Assembly: GCA_029907715.1 (NCBI GenBank)
Contig: JARYLI010000012.1
Location: forward strand, 2,105 to 51,189
Source: Methanothrix sp.
Lineage (GTDB): Archaea; Halobacteriota; Methanosarcinia; Methanotrichales; Methanotrichaceae
Length of the DNA: 49,085 nucleotides
Reading direction: 5' to 3'
The translations under genes were made by a program, and so were the position numbers. The notes beneath the pieces were generated by a model. That model searched no databases, was not told the origin of the DNA, and worked only from the letters and a program-made list of their open reading frames with translations. Positions 37,882-46,181 of the stretch are shown piece after piece (the stretch's first letter is position 1; each line of letters begins with the position of its first letter).

Positions 37882-38670
37882 TCAGGCGGCCAGGGCCCTG
37901 GTCCTGACCAGGTAGTCTATGAGGCACCTTCTGGTGATCATGCCCGCAAGTGATCCGTCCCTGTTGAGCACCGGAAGACCTCCGCGGTTCTCCTCCAGGA
38001 TTATCTTGCGGACCTCCTCAAGCGGCGTGTCCACATAGACGTACTTCACATCATGCGTCATGACATCAGATACCAGAAGGTTCTTTATCCTGGTCTCCTG
38101 CTGTCTCCACGAAACAAGATCTCGAAACGCCCTCAGGGCCCTTGCTATGTCCCTCTCTGTGAGGATACCCACGAGCTTTCCGCCATCGAGAACCGGAAGC
38201 CTTCCGATATCCCTGTCCATCATCATTCTTCTGGCATGTATGAGCCTGTCCCTCGGAGATACTGTCAGGGCTGAGCGCATGGCATCCTTCGAGACGCCTG
38301 TGAGCTTGACGCTGGCAAGGATCTCCCTCGGCCTCACCCATCCCAGGATCTCGTCGTTCTGAGTAACGACCAGAACAGACGTCTTCTGGAGAAGCAGTAT
38401 CGCCTCATCGACACCCATCTCGGGGTGCACCGGTATCACAGCATCAAGCGTCGCAGCTGCCACGTGGAGTGAGGAGGCGGGCATCCCAAGCCGTCTCCTC
38501 GTGCCGAGGACCCTGGCGATCTGTCGCATCGTTATTATGCCGCCGAGCTTGCCGTTGTTTGTCACAAGCAGCCTCCGGGTGCCGTGCTTCTCCATAAGAT
38601 CAAGCGCGTGCCCGAGACGCTCAGATTTGTCTATCGTTATCGGCGGGGTCATTATATCCTTAACCTGCAT
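37882..38670 (-). CDS. CBS-domain protein 1 (four CBS motifs)
   Basis: 262 residues made of two CBS pairs: VKDIMTPPITIDKSERLGHA, a degenerate second motif (LDAVIPVHPEMGVDEAILLL), then MRSALTVSPRDRLIHARRMM and VSDVMTHDVKYVYVDTPLEE. CBS pairs bind adenosine ligands (AMP, ATP, SAM) and act as sensors. No catalytic domain is attached. It is three bases from the next CBS gene and 25 bases upstream of the RNA ligase, so probably in one operon. Confidence 0.85.
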   Translation of the reverse strand: MQVKDIMTPPITIDKSERLGHALDLMEKHGTRRLLVTNNGKLGGIITMRQIARVLGTRRRLGMPASSLHVAAATLDAVIPVHPEMGVDEAILLLQKTSVLVVTQNDEILGWVRPREILASVKLTGVSKDAMRSALTVSPRDRLIHARRMMMDRDIGRLPVLDGGKLVGILTERDIARALRAFRDLVSWRQQETRIKNLLVSDVMTHDVKYVYVDTPLEEVRKIILEENRGGLPVLNRDGSLAGMITRRCLIDYLVRTRALAA

Positions 38671-38673
38671 GCA

Positions 38674-39522
38674 TCACCATCTCCCTATCTCTGCGACGAC
38701 CTCTCTGGTGGAGAAGAACCCGACCATGCTGTCGTTCTCGATGACAGGCATGCCGCATATACTCTTCTCCACGAGAACCTTTGCATCGTCGACAGCTCTA
38801 TCGTCGACACGCGCTGCTATGATCGGCGACGACATGATGTCCTCCGCAACGAGCGGCACCTGCTTTATGTACCTGTACTGCTTCCGCCCGGCTGTGCTCT
38901 CCTTTCTGGTCATCTTTATGCTCTTCATCCTCGGCTGATCGAACGAATCGAATATGCCCGCAAATGTCAGGTTCGATCTTGTTATGACTCCCACAGGCCG
39001 CATGTTGTCCTCGTAGACCAGCACCCTGCTCACCCCGTGAAGGTTCATCTGCTCCACGACATGCGCTATTGTGTGATGCCTGTGAACGCTGACCATGCCC
39101 TCAGCCATGAGATCCCCGACCTTCGAATCGAGGTTCTGCTCTGCGAAATACCTGAGCAGATCCCTGGAGGTTATTATGCCCACGAGCTCCCCATCCTTCT
39201 CCACAGGAAGTCCATCGATCTCGTTCTCCATCATGAGCTCTGCAGCCTGGGTGAGCGTTGCGTCCGGATATATCGTGATCGGGTTCTCAGTCATCACAAG
39301 CTGCACGGGGATCCTGTCGATCGGCCTTCTTCTCCATTCAGGCGCCGCCTGAGCGAGCCTGTTTGATATGTCGTACTTTGTGACTATTCCCACAAGCTTC
39401 CCCTTGTCCATCACGGGAAGCCTGCTTATGTCATGCTTGAACATCAGGTTCCTGGCCCTCTGGATGGGCTCGTTCCTCTCCACCACCCAGACAGGTGTTG
39501 CCATGTAATCCTTAACTCTCAT
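38674..39522 (-). CDS. CBS-domain protein 2 (four CBS motifs)
   Basis: 282 residues: VKDYMATPVWVVERNEPIQR, VMTENPITIYPDATLTQAAE, VGDLMAEGMVSVHRHHTIAH and EDIMSSPIIAARVDDRAVDD head the four motifs. Each ends in a glycine-rich GIVT or GIIT strand. There is no fused enzyme. It overlaps the preceding CBS gene by four bases. Confidence 0.87.
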   Translation of the reverse strand: MRVKDYMATPVWVVERNEPIQRARNLMFKHDISRLPVMDKGKLVGIVTKYDISNRLAQAAPEWRRRPIDRIPVQLVMTENPITIYPDATLTQAAELMMENEIDGLPVEKDGELVGIITSRDLLRYFAEQNLDSKVGDLMAEGMVSVHRHHTIAHVVEQMNLHGVSRVLVYEDNMRPVGVITRSNLTFAGIFDSFDQPRMKSIKMTRKESTAGRKQYRYIKQVPLVAEDIMSSPIIAARVDDRAVDDAKVLVEKSICGMPVIENDSMVGFFSTREVVAEIGRW

Positions 39523-40481
39523 CTCGCAACTCCCCTATGCTCCGCCAAAGCCCTCAGGAAATCCCTCTCAGTTATGATCCCCACCATGGAGCCGCCCTCC
39601 ATGACAGGCAGGGATCCCACATCCTTCTCCACCATCAGGTTTGCAGCGTCCTTCAGCCTGGTCCTCGGGTCTGTCATGATGAGAGATCTCTTTATGAGGC
39701 CCTTTATCGGCTGATCCATCACATCCTTTATATCGCCTGTGATTATCTTGCTGAACGCCTCCCCTGAGGCCATGTACTTCATGATGTCTGAGGCTGTTAT
39801 TATCCCTGTCAGAACGCCATCCTGAATTACCGGAAGGCGCCTGAACCCCTTCTGCACTATCATCCTGGACGTCTTCTCTATGGACATGCTGGCGGGGGCT
39901 GTAACCACATTCGGGCTCATGTACTCCCTGACGGTCCTGTCCATGTCAAGGCCTCTCACAACCTCCACGAAGTCCTCCTCTGTTACGATCGCCTTTATCC
40001 TCGACCTCTCATCCACGATCGGAAGACCGCCCACGTTGCGCTCGTACATGATCCTCAGCGCCTCATCCACCGAAGCGGTATCCGGAGCCGAGATCAACTT
40101 CGTGCTCATGATCTCCCGTATCTCAGCATTGATGGCCGCCAGAATGTTGCCCTCGTACTTCTTTCTCACCAGGTTGTGCCTTATGCCCCCTCCAAGAAAG
40201 TCCACGATATCCACGCACGTCACGAATCCTAGAAGCCGGTTCGTGCCTGCGTCCGCTATCGGCAGCCTCCTGAAGCCGTAGCTGTTCATTATCTTGATCG
40301 CGCCGATTATCGTTGTCGTGGGTGGGGCAGTGACAACCTCTGTGCTCGCTATGCTCAGAATATCCCCCTGGCGTCTCGCCACCCTCGAATCGAACTCAAC
40401 CGGTCCTCTGTCCATGCTGCCCGGAGGGACTGGTATCCCCTCGACCCTCTGATCCCCAATCCTGTGATCAACTCTCTTCAT
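39519..40481 (-). CDS. CBS-domain protein 3 (four CBS motifs)
   Basis: 320 residues. A non-CBS N-terminal lead of about 30 residues precedes SIASTEVVTAPPTTTIIGAI, EIMSTKLISAPDTASVDEAL, VREYMSPNVVTAPASMSIEK and a last motif around RSLIMTDPRTRLKDAANLMV. It ends almost exactly where the next gene's stop begins (40481/40482). Confidence 0.85.
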   Translation of the reverse strand: MKRVDHRIGDQRVEGIPVPPGSMDRGPVEFDSRVARRQGDILSIASTEVVTAPPTTTIIGAIKIMNSYGFRRLPIADAGTNRLLGFVTCVDIVDFLGGGIRHNLVRKKYEGNILAAINAEIREIMSTKLISAPDTASVDEALRIMYERNVGGLPIVDERSRIKAIVTEEDFVEVVRGLDMDRTVREYMSPNVVTAPASMSIEKTSRMIVQKGFRRLPVIQDGVLTGIITASDIMKYMASGEAFSKIITGDIKDVMDQPIKGLIKRSLIMTDPRTRLKDAANLMVEKDVGSLPVMEGGSMVGIITERDFLRALAEHRGVAR

Positions 40482-41267
40482 TCAAACATCACCAAGGACC
40501 GCTTTAATAAGATCATACCTATCGACTATACCTACCAGCACATCATTCTCCACCACAGAGATGCGTCCGATGTCGTGCTTCAGCATCACCTCCACCGCCT
40601 GCCTGAGCGGGGCGTCTCTCTTGATGCTGTACAGAGGAGTGCTCATCAGCTTCTCCACCCTGATCTTGGCGGTGTCCTTAGACCTGTACATGTCCTCCTT
40701 GCCCAGCCTGGCCCACCCCCTTTTCAGTATATCAAACCTGGTGATGATCCCGATGGGCCTCCCGGACTCATTCACCACCGGGAGACCCGTAATGTCCTCT
40801 TCAAGCATCCTGTCCCATACCTTCGATATCGGGTCGTCGGGCCTGGCGGTGATCACATCTCTGGACATGATGGCATCGACCGGCTTATCCGGAATCCTGC
40901 TGAGGTCGAGGTGTTTGAATATGTCCAGAAGGCTCACAACACCCCTGAGCATCCTGCTGGAAGGCGAGTCCACGACCGGGAGAAGCGTCACCTTCTCCTG
41001 GAACATCAGCCTGGCCGCGTCCATCATATCCATCTCCTCGGTGATGAGAGGCACGCTGACAGTGAATCCCGCCACAGTGACGTTCGACCTTGTGGAGGTT
41101 ATCCTGAGCATATCCTGGTTTGTCACGATGCCGATGACGCGACCCTCTGGGTCTATGACGGGAAGTCCGCGCACATGGTTATCCCTTATGAGCTGGCGCG
41201 CCCTGGTCGCAAAATCTGTCTTCTCCACATAAAGTGGATCCCTGGACATAATATCAGCTACTTTCAT
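40482..41267 (-). CDS. CBS-domain protein 4 (four CBS motifs)
   Basis: 261 residues: VADIMSRDPLYVEKTDFATR, a second around MEDAARLM-type spacing (EMDMMDAARLMFQEKVTLLP), DAIMSRDVITARPDDPISKV and VEKLMSTPLYSIKRDAPLRQ. Pure CBS, same strand as its neighbours. Confidence 0.86.
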   Translation of the reverse strand: MKVADIMSRDPLYVEKTDFATRARQLIRDNHVRGLPVIDPEGRVIGIVTNQDMLRITSTRSNVTVAGFTVSVPLITEEMDMMDAARLMFQEKVTLLPVVDSPSSRMLRGVVSLLDIFKHLDLSRIPDKPVDAIMSRDVITARPDDPISKVWDRMLEEDITGLPVVNESGRPIGIITRFDILKRGWARLGKEDMYRSKDTAKIRVEKLMSTPLYSIKRDAPLRQAVEVMLKHDIGRISVVENDVLVGIVDRYDLIKAVLGDV

Positions 41268-41315
41268 TGTTGCTCCCCATCCAGAATGCCTGACAATAAT
41301 CCGAAGCAGAGAATA

Positions 41316-41873
41316 TCATCTGCTGATATCCCGACAGCTCCAACAGAGCATCTCCCCATCAACAGAGACCAGAGAGTCTGAAAGCTGACCGCAGCGCTCG
41401 CATATCCCTCTGACCATCTCGCTTGGCTCCTGGAAGTGCACGCTCTCCCTGTGCATCTCTATGAGATCCGCCAGAATGTCGTTCAGCCCGAGAGATGCAC
41501 CGGAGACGAGATCTGTGTCGGTGATTATCCCCACCAGTCTGCCATCGTCGGAGATGACCGGAAGCCGCTTCACGCCGGATTTAAGCATGAGCTCGGCAGC
41601 ATCACGGAGGCTTGCATCCGGGTGGATCTTTATCAGCGGGGAGTTCATGACATCCCCCACCCGCACCTTTCTGGGATCCTCAGCTCTGGCGACTACTTTC
41701 TTCACGAGATCTCGCTCGGTTATGATTCCAATGGGTTTTCCCTCCCGAACCACTATCAGGCTGCCAACATTGGCAGAGATCATCCTGCCTGCAGCATCCA
41801 GCACGTCCATATCTGCGTCGACTGTCAGCACCGGGCGGCTCATGATCTCTCGCACACGCATCGTAGTCTCCAT
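41316..41873 (-). CDS. CBS-domain protein 5 with C-terminal zinc-binding tail
   Basis: 185 residues: one CBS pair (REIMSRPVLTVDADMDVLDA and VGDVMNSPLIKIHPDASLRD) and then, after a linker, C158-x2-C161 and C177-x2-C180, a small zinc-ribbon-like module (CERCG...CWSC). The tail may bind nucleic acid or a partner protein; inference. It is the promoter-proximal member of the five-gene set, 48 bases before gene 4. Confidence 0.85.
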   Translation of the reverse strand: METTMRVREIMSRPVLTVDADMDVLDAAGRMISANVGSLIVVREGKPIGIITERDLVKKVVARAEDPRKVRVGDVMNSPLIKIHPDASLRDAAELMLKSGVKRLPVISDDGRLVGIITDTDLVSGASLGLNDILADLIEMHRESVHFQEPSEMVRGICERCGQLSDSLVSVDGEMLCWSCRDISR

Positions 41874-41986
41874 CGCCTCAACCTCCGTTTCTTCATACTC
41901 TATAATTCCGCATTCAAATTCTTAGCGAACTCAACCTATAAAAGAGTCTCTGTGGGCCAGCAGATGCATAACAAGATCCATTAAAC

Positions 41987-42020
41987 CTTCGACTTCGTCG
42001 GATGGCCCCGACGGTCGAAG
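41987..42020. repeat. Strong hairpin upstream of the CBS array
   Basis: CTTCGAC-TT-CGTCGG pairs with CCGACG-GTCGAAG around a 6-base loop (ATGGCC): 13 paired bases with a two-base bulge. It lies in the 400-bp gap between two divergent genes and could be an RNA structure, a regulator site or a mobile-element relic. Confidence 0.6.
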
Positions 42021-42027
42021 CCAGGAA

Positions 42028-42165
42028 GCCCCATCATATTTTTTATGATCCGCACATCGAACCGTTCCTCAGCATTTCTGCGGCTTTGCTTCCCCCATCC
42101 TCGATCAGCTCAGGCTCAAGAGCGAAATTCTACACAGCATCTGCGAGCGCCTCTCAGTCACGCGG
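42028..42165 (-). pseudogene. Fragment of a GT4 glycosyltransferase (C-terminal end)
   Basis: The stretch shares long matching blocks with the C-terminal coding DNA of the glycosyltransferase at 43618-44757 (for example TTTATGATCCGCACATCGAA and GATCAGCTCAGGCTCAAGA), same orientation. Frame shifts and substitutions have destroyed the frame. It is a relic of a duplicated copy. Confidence 0.7.
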
Positions 42166-42237
42166 GTGAGAGATGTTAGAAGGGAGCATCTCGAATCATG
42201 CTGCAGCTGCCGAACCAGGAGCCAAGAGAACTCGAAC

Positions 42238-42246
42238 TTATTTATA
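42238..42246 (+). promoter_or_regulatory. TATA box for the acylphosphatase fusion gene
   Basis: AACTTATTTATAGATTG about 25-33 bases before ATG 42271; GAAGGAGATC follows as ribosome site. The leader would be very short. Confidence 0.5.
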
Positions 42247-42270
42247 GATTGAAGGAGATCCTCGTTTTGT

Positions 42271-42849
42271 ATGCGCAGAGCTGTTGTGATTGCCTCGGGT
42301 GATGTGCAGCGTGTCGGCTACCGGGATGCTGTCCTCAGGGCAGCCCGAGATCTTGGCATCTCAGGCTATGTTAAGAACATCAAGCCGTATGATGTGGAGA
42401 TAGTGGCCGAGGGCGAAGAGGGGGATCTGAAGAGGTTCATCGAGGCCATCCGGATTCAGAGGTACCCAATCAATGTGAGATCGCTCTCTGTGAGATGGGA
42501 GGATGCGACAGGGGAGTTCGAGTACTTCAGGATCATATACGGGAAGTGGACCGAGGAGCTCCTCGAGAGGATCGATACAGCAGTAGCGCTGCTTTACAGA
42601 AGTGTGGAGCTGGGTGAGAAGAGCGTCGCAATCGGAAGGGAGATGCTGAAGAAGCAGGATCAGATGCTGCAAAAACAGGACGTGATGATCGAAAAACAGG
42701 ACATGATGCTTGAGAGGCAGGAGGAGACGATCGAGGAGCTCCGCGGTGTGAGATCTGATCTCAAGGAGCACATGGAGCAGAGGTTCGCCAGGATCGAGGA
42801 GGAGATCGCTGAGATCAAGAGGGCGCTGAGGGAGCTCGGCGTCAGCTGA
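42271..42849 (+). CDS. Acylphosphatase domain fused to a coiled-coil tail
   Basis: 192 residues. The first 90 are an acylphosphatase: VIASGDVQRVGYRDAVLRAA with catalytic Arg18, and GYVKNIKPYDVEIVAEG with Asn36. The rest (about 100-190) is a highly charged coiled coil with a repeated phrase (KKQDQMLQKQDVMIEKQD and then MMLERQEETIEELR). Free-standing acylphosphatases have about 90 residues, so the tail doubles the protein and suggests oligomerisation or tethering. Its substrate is unknown. A sugar nucleotidyltransferase gene follows 22 bases later. Confidence 0.88.
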   Translation: MRRAVVIASGDVQRVGYRDAVLRAARDLGISGYVKNIKPYDVEIVAEGEEGDLKRFIEAIRIQRYPINVRSLSVRWEDATGEFEYFRIIYGKWTEELLERIDTAVALLYRSVELGEKSVAIGREMLKKQDQMLQKQDVMIEKQDMMLERQEETIEELRGVRSDLKEHMEQRFARIEEEIAEIKRALRELGVS

Positions 42850-42871
42850 TCCTGCGGATGGAGAGAGGAGG

Positions 42872-43612
42872 ATGGTGAAACTTGGAGTCATACCTGCGGC
42901 AGGCTCCGGCACGCGCCTCGGGCCGTTCACGAATGCGATAGCGAAGGAGCTTCTGCCGGTGGGAGAAAAGGCTGTCATAGAGCATGTCGTTGAAGCGATG
43001 AGGCTTTCTGGAATAGAGGATATAGCGATAGTATGCAGCCCGCACAAGCATGGGCTCTGCGATTACCTGGGATCAGGCAGGCGGTTCGGCGTGAATCTCG
43101 TCTACGTCATGCAGGACGAGCGGAGGGGGTTAGGGGACGCGGTTCTCGCTGCTGAGCACGTCATCGACGAGAGCTTCGCGGTCGTGCTCGGCGACAACTT
43201 CTTCCACCCGAAATCGTTTCTGAGCGAGCTGATCTCATATCATCTTGAGAGAAGGGCGGATGCAACCCTGGGCGTCGCGGAGGTCGAGGACGTCACGAGA
43301 CACGGCATCATCAAGCCTGAGGGCGACAGTATCGTCGACATCGTGGAGAAGCCATCGCCCGAGAGGGCGTTCAGCAATCTCGGAGCCATCGGGATGTACG
43401 TATTCTCCCCCGATATCTTCGATGCGATACGGGAGACGGAGCCGGGGTACAGGGGTGAGATCCAGCTCACGGACGCCGTGAAGGTCATGATCGATCGTGG
43501 GAGAAGTATCTTATACAGAAAGATCGATGGGATCCACATCGATGTCGGAACTCCAAAAGATCTGATGAGGGCGAACGAGTGGTATCTGAGGAACTTCATG
43601 GATCGCTGCTGA
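42872..43612 (+). CDS. Sugar-1-phosphate nucleotidyltransferase
   Basis: 246 residues with the GT-A-like pyrophosphorylase signature GVIPAAGSGTRLGPFTNAIA, then KELLPVGEKAVIEHVVEAM and VVLGDNFF, EKPSPERAFSNLGAIGMYVF and HIDVGTPKDL. It is probably a glucose-1-phosphate thymidylyl- or uridylyltransferase that activates sugars for the glycan cluster next door. Exact nucleotide and sugar not decided. Confidence 0.88.
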   Translation: MVKLGVIPAAGSGTRLGPFTNAIAKELLPVGEKAVIEHVVEAMRLSGIEDIAIVCSPHKHGLCDYLGSGRRFGVNLVYVMQDERRGLGDAVLAAEHVIDESFAVVLGDNFFHPKSFLSELISYHLERRADATLGVAEVEDVTRHGIIKPEGDSIVDIVEKPSPERAFSNLGAIGMYVFSPDIFDAIRETEPGYRGEIQLTDAVKVMIDRGRSILYRKIDGIHIDVGTPKDLMRANEWYLRNFMDRC

Positions 43613-43617
43613 TTCGT

Positions 43618-44757
43618 TCATCCGAGACCCATCGCCTCCATCATTCTTTTGTTTATGATCCGCACATCGAAACGCTCCTCAGCGATTCGACGGCTCGCCT
43701 CTCCCATCCGCCCGATCAGCTCAGGCTCAAGAACGAAACGCTCCATCGCCTCAGCGAGCGCTCCGACGTCGCGGGGAGGCACCAGGAATCCGTTTTTGCC
43801 CTCGAACACGGTCTCGCGGCAGCCAGGAGCGTCCGTCGTGATCACAGGCCGGGCCATCGCCATCGCCTCCTGGGTGCTGCGGGGCACGCCCTCTCTGTAG
43901 TAGGATGGCAGAACGAAGACGCTCGCCTGTGCGAGCCATGGACGCACATCGGGGACGTGGCCGGGCCACTCCAGGATGCCCTCTGAGACCCAGGCCTCGA
44001 TCTCGTCCCTCCTGAGGCCGCCCGGGTTTGTGTCGAGGCCGCCGAGCAAGATGAAACGCGTATCAGGGTACCTGGACCTGACAAGCCTTGCGGCCTCCGC
44101 GTACTCGACGATGCCCTTCTCCCGAAGGAGGCGGGCTGCGAGGAGGAATGTAACGGGATGCTTTACAGGAGGTGCTGGTTTCCATTCATCAAGATCGACA
44201 CCGATGCCGCCGAGGAGGAACGCCTTATCAGAGGAGACCAGCCCGCGGCTGAGGAACTCCTGAACGTCATCTCTATTCAGGAAGATCACCCTGGCAGCAC
44301 GGCTCAGCGCTGCTCTGTAGAGCTGCTCGACTACGTGTCTTAGCACCCTGCGCTTCAGCGGCTCTCTGCCCTCCGGTGGGGTGAAGACGTAGCCGAGGCC
44401 CTCGATCATCGCAAACCTCCGCGGCACCCCTGCAAGCCATGCAGCAATCGTCCCGTAGATCACGGGCTTTATGGCATAGCCCAGCGTCAGATCAGGCTTC
44501 AACCTGCGAAGAAGGAATGCCAGGCGCAGCATGTCGAGTAGATCACTCAGCGGGTTCATGCCCGTTCTCGATAGCGAGAAGCTCACCGGCTCTGCGCCCA
44601 GTGCTCTGACGGCTGATCGCGTGCTTTCATCATAGTCTGGCGCCAGGGCCATGACCCTGTGGCCTGCTGCCACCATATCAGCGATCAGCGGGCCGCGGAA
44701 GTTCACGAGCGAGAAGGCCTGGTTGCCGATGAGGCAGATGCGAAGCTTTTTGGGCAT
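43618..44757 (-). CDS. Glycosyltransferase, GT4 family
   Basis: 379 residues. Start ICLIGNQAFSLVNFRGPLIA; later ARLLREKGIVEYAEAARLVR, FVLPSYYREGVPRSTQEAMA and ITTDAPGCRETVFEGKNGFL, with the E-x7-E type nucleotide-sugar site typical of GT-B enzymes. It transfers a sugar onto a lipid-linked or surface glycan. It follows the truncated GT4 and GT4/GT2 genes on the same strand; a decayed copy of its C-terminus lies at 42028-42165. Confidence 0.9.
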   Translation of the reverse strand: MPKKLRICLIGNQAFSLVNFRGPLIADMVAAGHRVMALAPDYDESTRSAVRALGAEPVSFSLSRTGMNPLSDLLDMLRLAFLLRRLKPDLTLGYAIKPVIYGTIAAWLAGVPRRFAMIEGLGYVFTPPEGREPLKRRVLRHVVEQLYRAALSRAARVIFLNRDDVQEFLSRGLVSSDKAFLLGGIGVDLDEWKPAPPVKHPVTFLLAARLLREKGIVEYAEAARLVRSRYPDTRFILLGGLDTNPGGLRRDEIEAWVSEGILEWPGHVPDVRPWLAQASVFVLPSYYREGVPRSTQEAMAMARPVITTDAPGCRETVFEGKNGFLVPPRDVGALAEAMERFVLEPELIGRMGEASRRIAEERFDVRIINKRMMEAMGLG

Positions 44758-44761
44758 GCTC

Positions 44762-45109
44762 TCAGATCCCTTTCCTGCTCAGAAGCTCCCTGTAGAGCTC
44801 CTCCCACATCTCCACCACCCGGTCCAGCGAGTAGTTTGCCTCGATGTACCTGCGACCTGCCTCGCCCATGCGCCTGCGCTCCTCCTCGGGAAGTGACATC
44901 AAGCGCAGCATCGCGTCTGCCAGAGCCACTGGCGCCTTGGGGGGCACCAGGAAACCTGTCTCGCCATCACGGACGACCTCGCGGTTGCCGCCGACGTCGA
45001 TGGCGACGATTGGCTGGCCATACAACAGTACAAACATGCCCTCCAACACTACCTTTATGGTTATCTTTTTCATGACCTGTAGGTGCATTTCGTTTCCACA
45101 TTCATACAT
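44762..45109 (-). pseudogene. GT4 glycosyltransferase, C-terminal remnant
   Basis: 115 residues, against about 380 for the family. Only the UDP-sugar-binding end remains: LEGMFVLLYGQPIVAIDVGG, then NREVVRDGETGFLVPPKAPV and an alpha-helical tail. The usual EGMPNVLLEAMA is altered to EGMFVLLYG. The first residues (MYECGNEMHLQVMKKI) are unrelated to the family, so the N-terminal three quarters have been lost. It lies between two intact GT4 genes and probably has no activity. Confidence 0.75.
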
Positions 45110-45119
45110 TTAGATGGTG

Positions 45120-46181
45120 CTACTCGCAGACAGAGTGTAGTATCTCAGCCAGGCGGGGAGCCGTAACCTGTAAACAGTAATGTGTCTCAACTTTTTTGCG
45201 ACCGGCGATACCCATGCGCACTCTTAAGTCGTGATCATCTATCAGGGCGTTCAATGCACGCACCCACTCCTCTTTGGTAGATGCAAGGAAACCATTAACT
45301 CCATCTTCGACAATTTGATTATTTACACCAACAGGAGATGCTACCACAGGCCTGCCGCATGCCATGTACTGAATCAGCTTGTATCCACACTTGCCACGCT
45401 CCCATGGGGAATCCAGCAGAGGCATGATCCCTACGTCAAAGCTGTGAATAGCCTCAACCTCAGTTTCTTTCGACCATGGACGGACCTCTACAGGCACACC
45501 ATCAAGAGCGATATGACCAGATCCCACCAAAAGCACACGCGCTAGGTTATTCTGACACACATCAGTAAGTGCAGAACCAGCAACATGAAGATATCTAGCA
45601 GTCACAGGGGTGCCGATCCATCCGATCGTAAAAATCTTGTTCCTGTTAATGGGCCCTGGAGAATATTGCTCTAAATCGATCACAGTTGGTAGGATCTCTA
45701 CCCTCCTTGCTCCAGAAATTCTTGCTCGCTTTGCGATGTACTCATTACCAGCTATTACCACGGCGGCTTGTCGCATAACCGCATCTATTTTATGACCAAG
45801 CAGGTGGCGAACTGCTCGATTTGAGTTAAGATCATATCTGTGAAAGACTGCATCATCATATTCAACTATATAGGGAATTTTCAGTCGAGTGAGCATGCCT
45901 TCTGCCCAGGCTGGCAGCCAGGGAAATAGCTCCTTTTCGATCCATAGCAGGTCATAGCTTCGAGCATCGAGAAGAGAACGAATCCGCTGAATGTATGAAG
46001 ATATAACCAAGCTGATGCGCTTTCTTTTGCCAGCATAAAGGTCTTTGATGTAATTATCATCAAGTAGCGGAGCGACTGTGACATCAAAACCCTGATTCCT
46101 GAGATACGGAATGTATTGGTAGCATCGAACACGACTGCTGGCGCCTAGGTAGCTATAGCGACTCAGCAGGAGCACCTTCAT
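45120..46181 (-). CDS. Glycosyltransferase, GT4 family
   Basis: 353 residues from ATG 46181 (MKVLLLSRYSYLGASSRVRC). A longer frame up to 46319 would overlap the GT2 gene too deeply. Core elements: SYDLLWIEKELFPWLPAW, IGWIGTPVTARYLHVAG, ERGKCGYKLIQYMACGRPVV and NNQIVEDGVNGFLA. It overlaps the GT2 stop by 29 bases. More AT-rich than the housekeeping genes, suggesting lateral origin for this part. Confidence 0.87.
   Translation of the reverse strand: MKVLLLSRYSYLGASSRVRCYQYIPYLRNQGFDVTVAPLLDDNYIKDLYAGKRKRISLVISSYIQRIRSLLDARSYDLLWIEKELFPWLPAWAEGMLTRLKIPYIVEYDDAVFHRYDLNSNRAVRHLLGHKIDAVMRQAAVVIAGNEYIAKRARISGARRVEILPTVIDLEQYSPGPINRNKIFTIGWIGTPVTARYLHVAGSALTDVCQNNLARVLLVGSGHIALDGVPVEVRPWSKETEVEAIHSFDVGIMPLLDSPWERGKCGYKLIQYMACGRPVVASPVGVNNQIVEDGVNGFLASTKEEWVRALNALIDDHDLRVRMGIAGRKKVETHYCLQVTAPRLAEILHSVCE

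Noticed and set aside
42028-42165. A separate small gene in the gap before the acylphosphatase
   Set aside because: It aligns with the C-terminal DNA of the GT4 gene at 43618 but has no open frame, so it is a relic.
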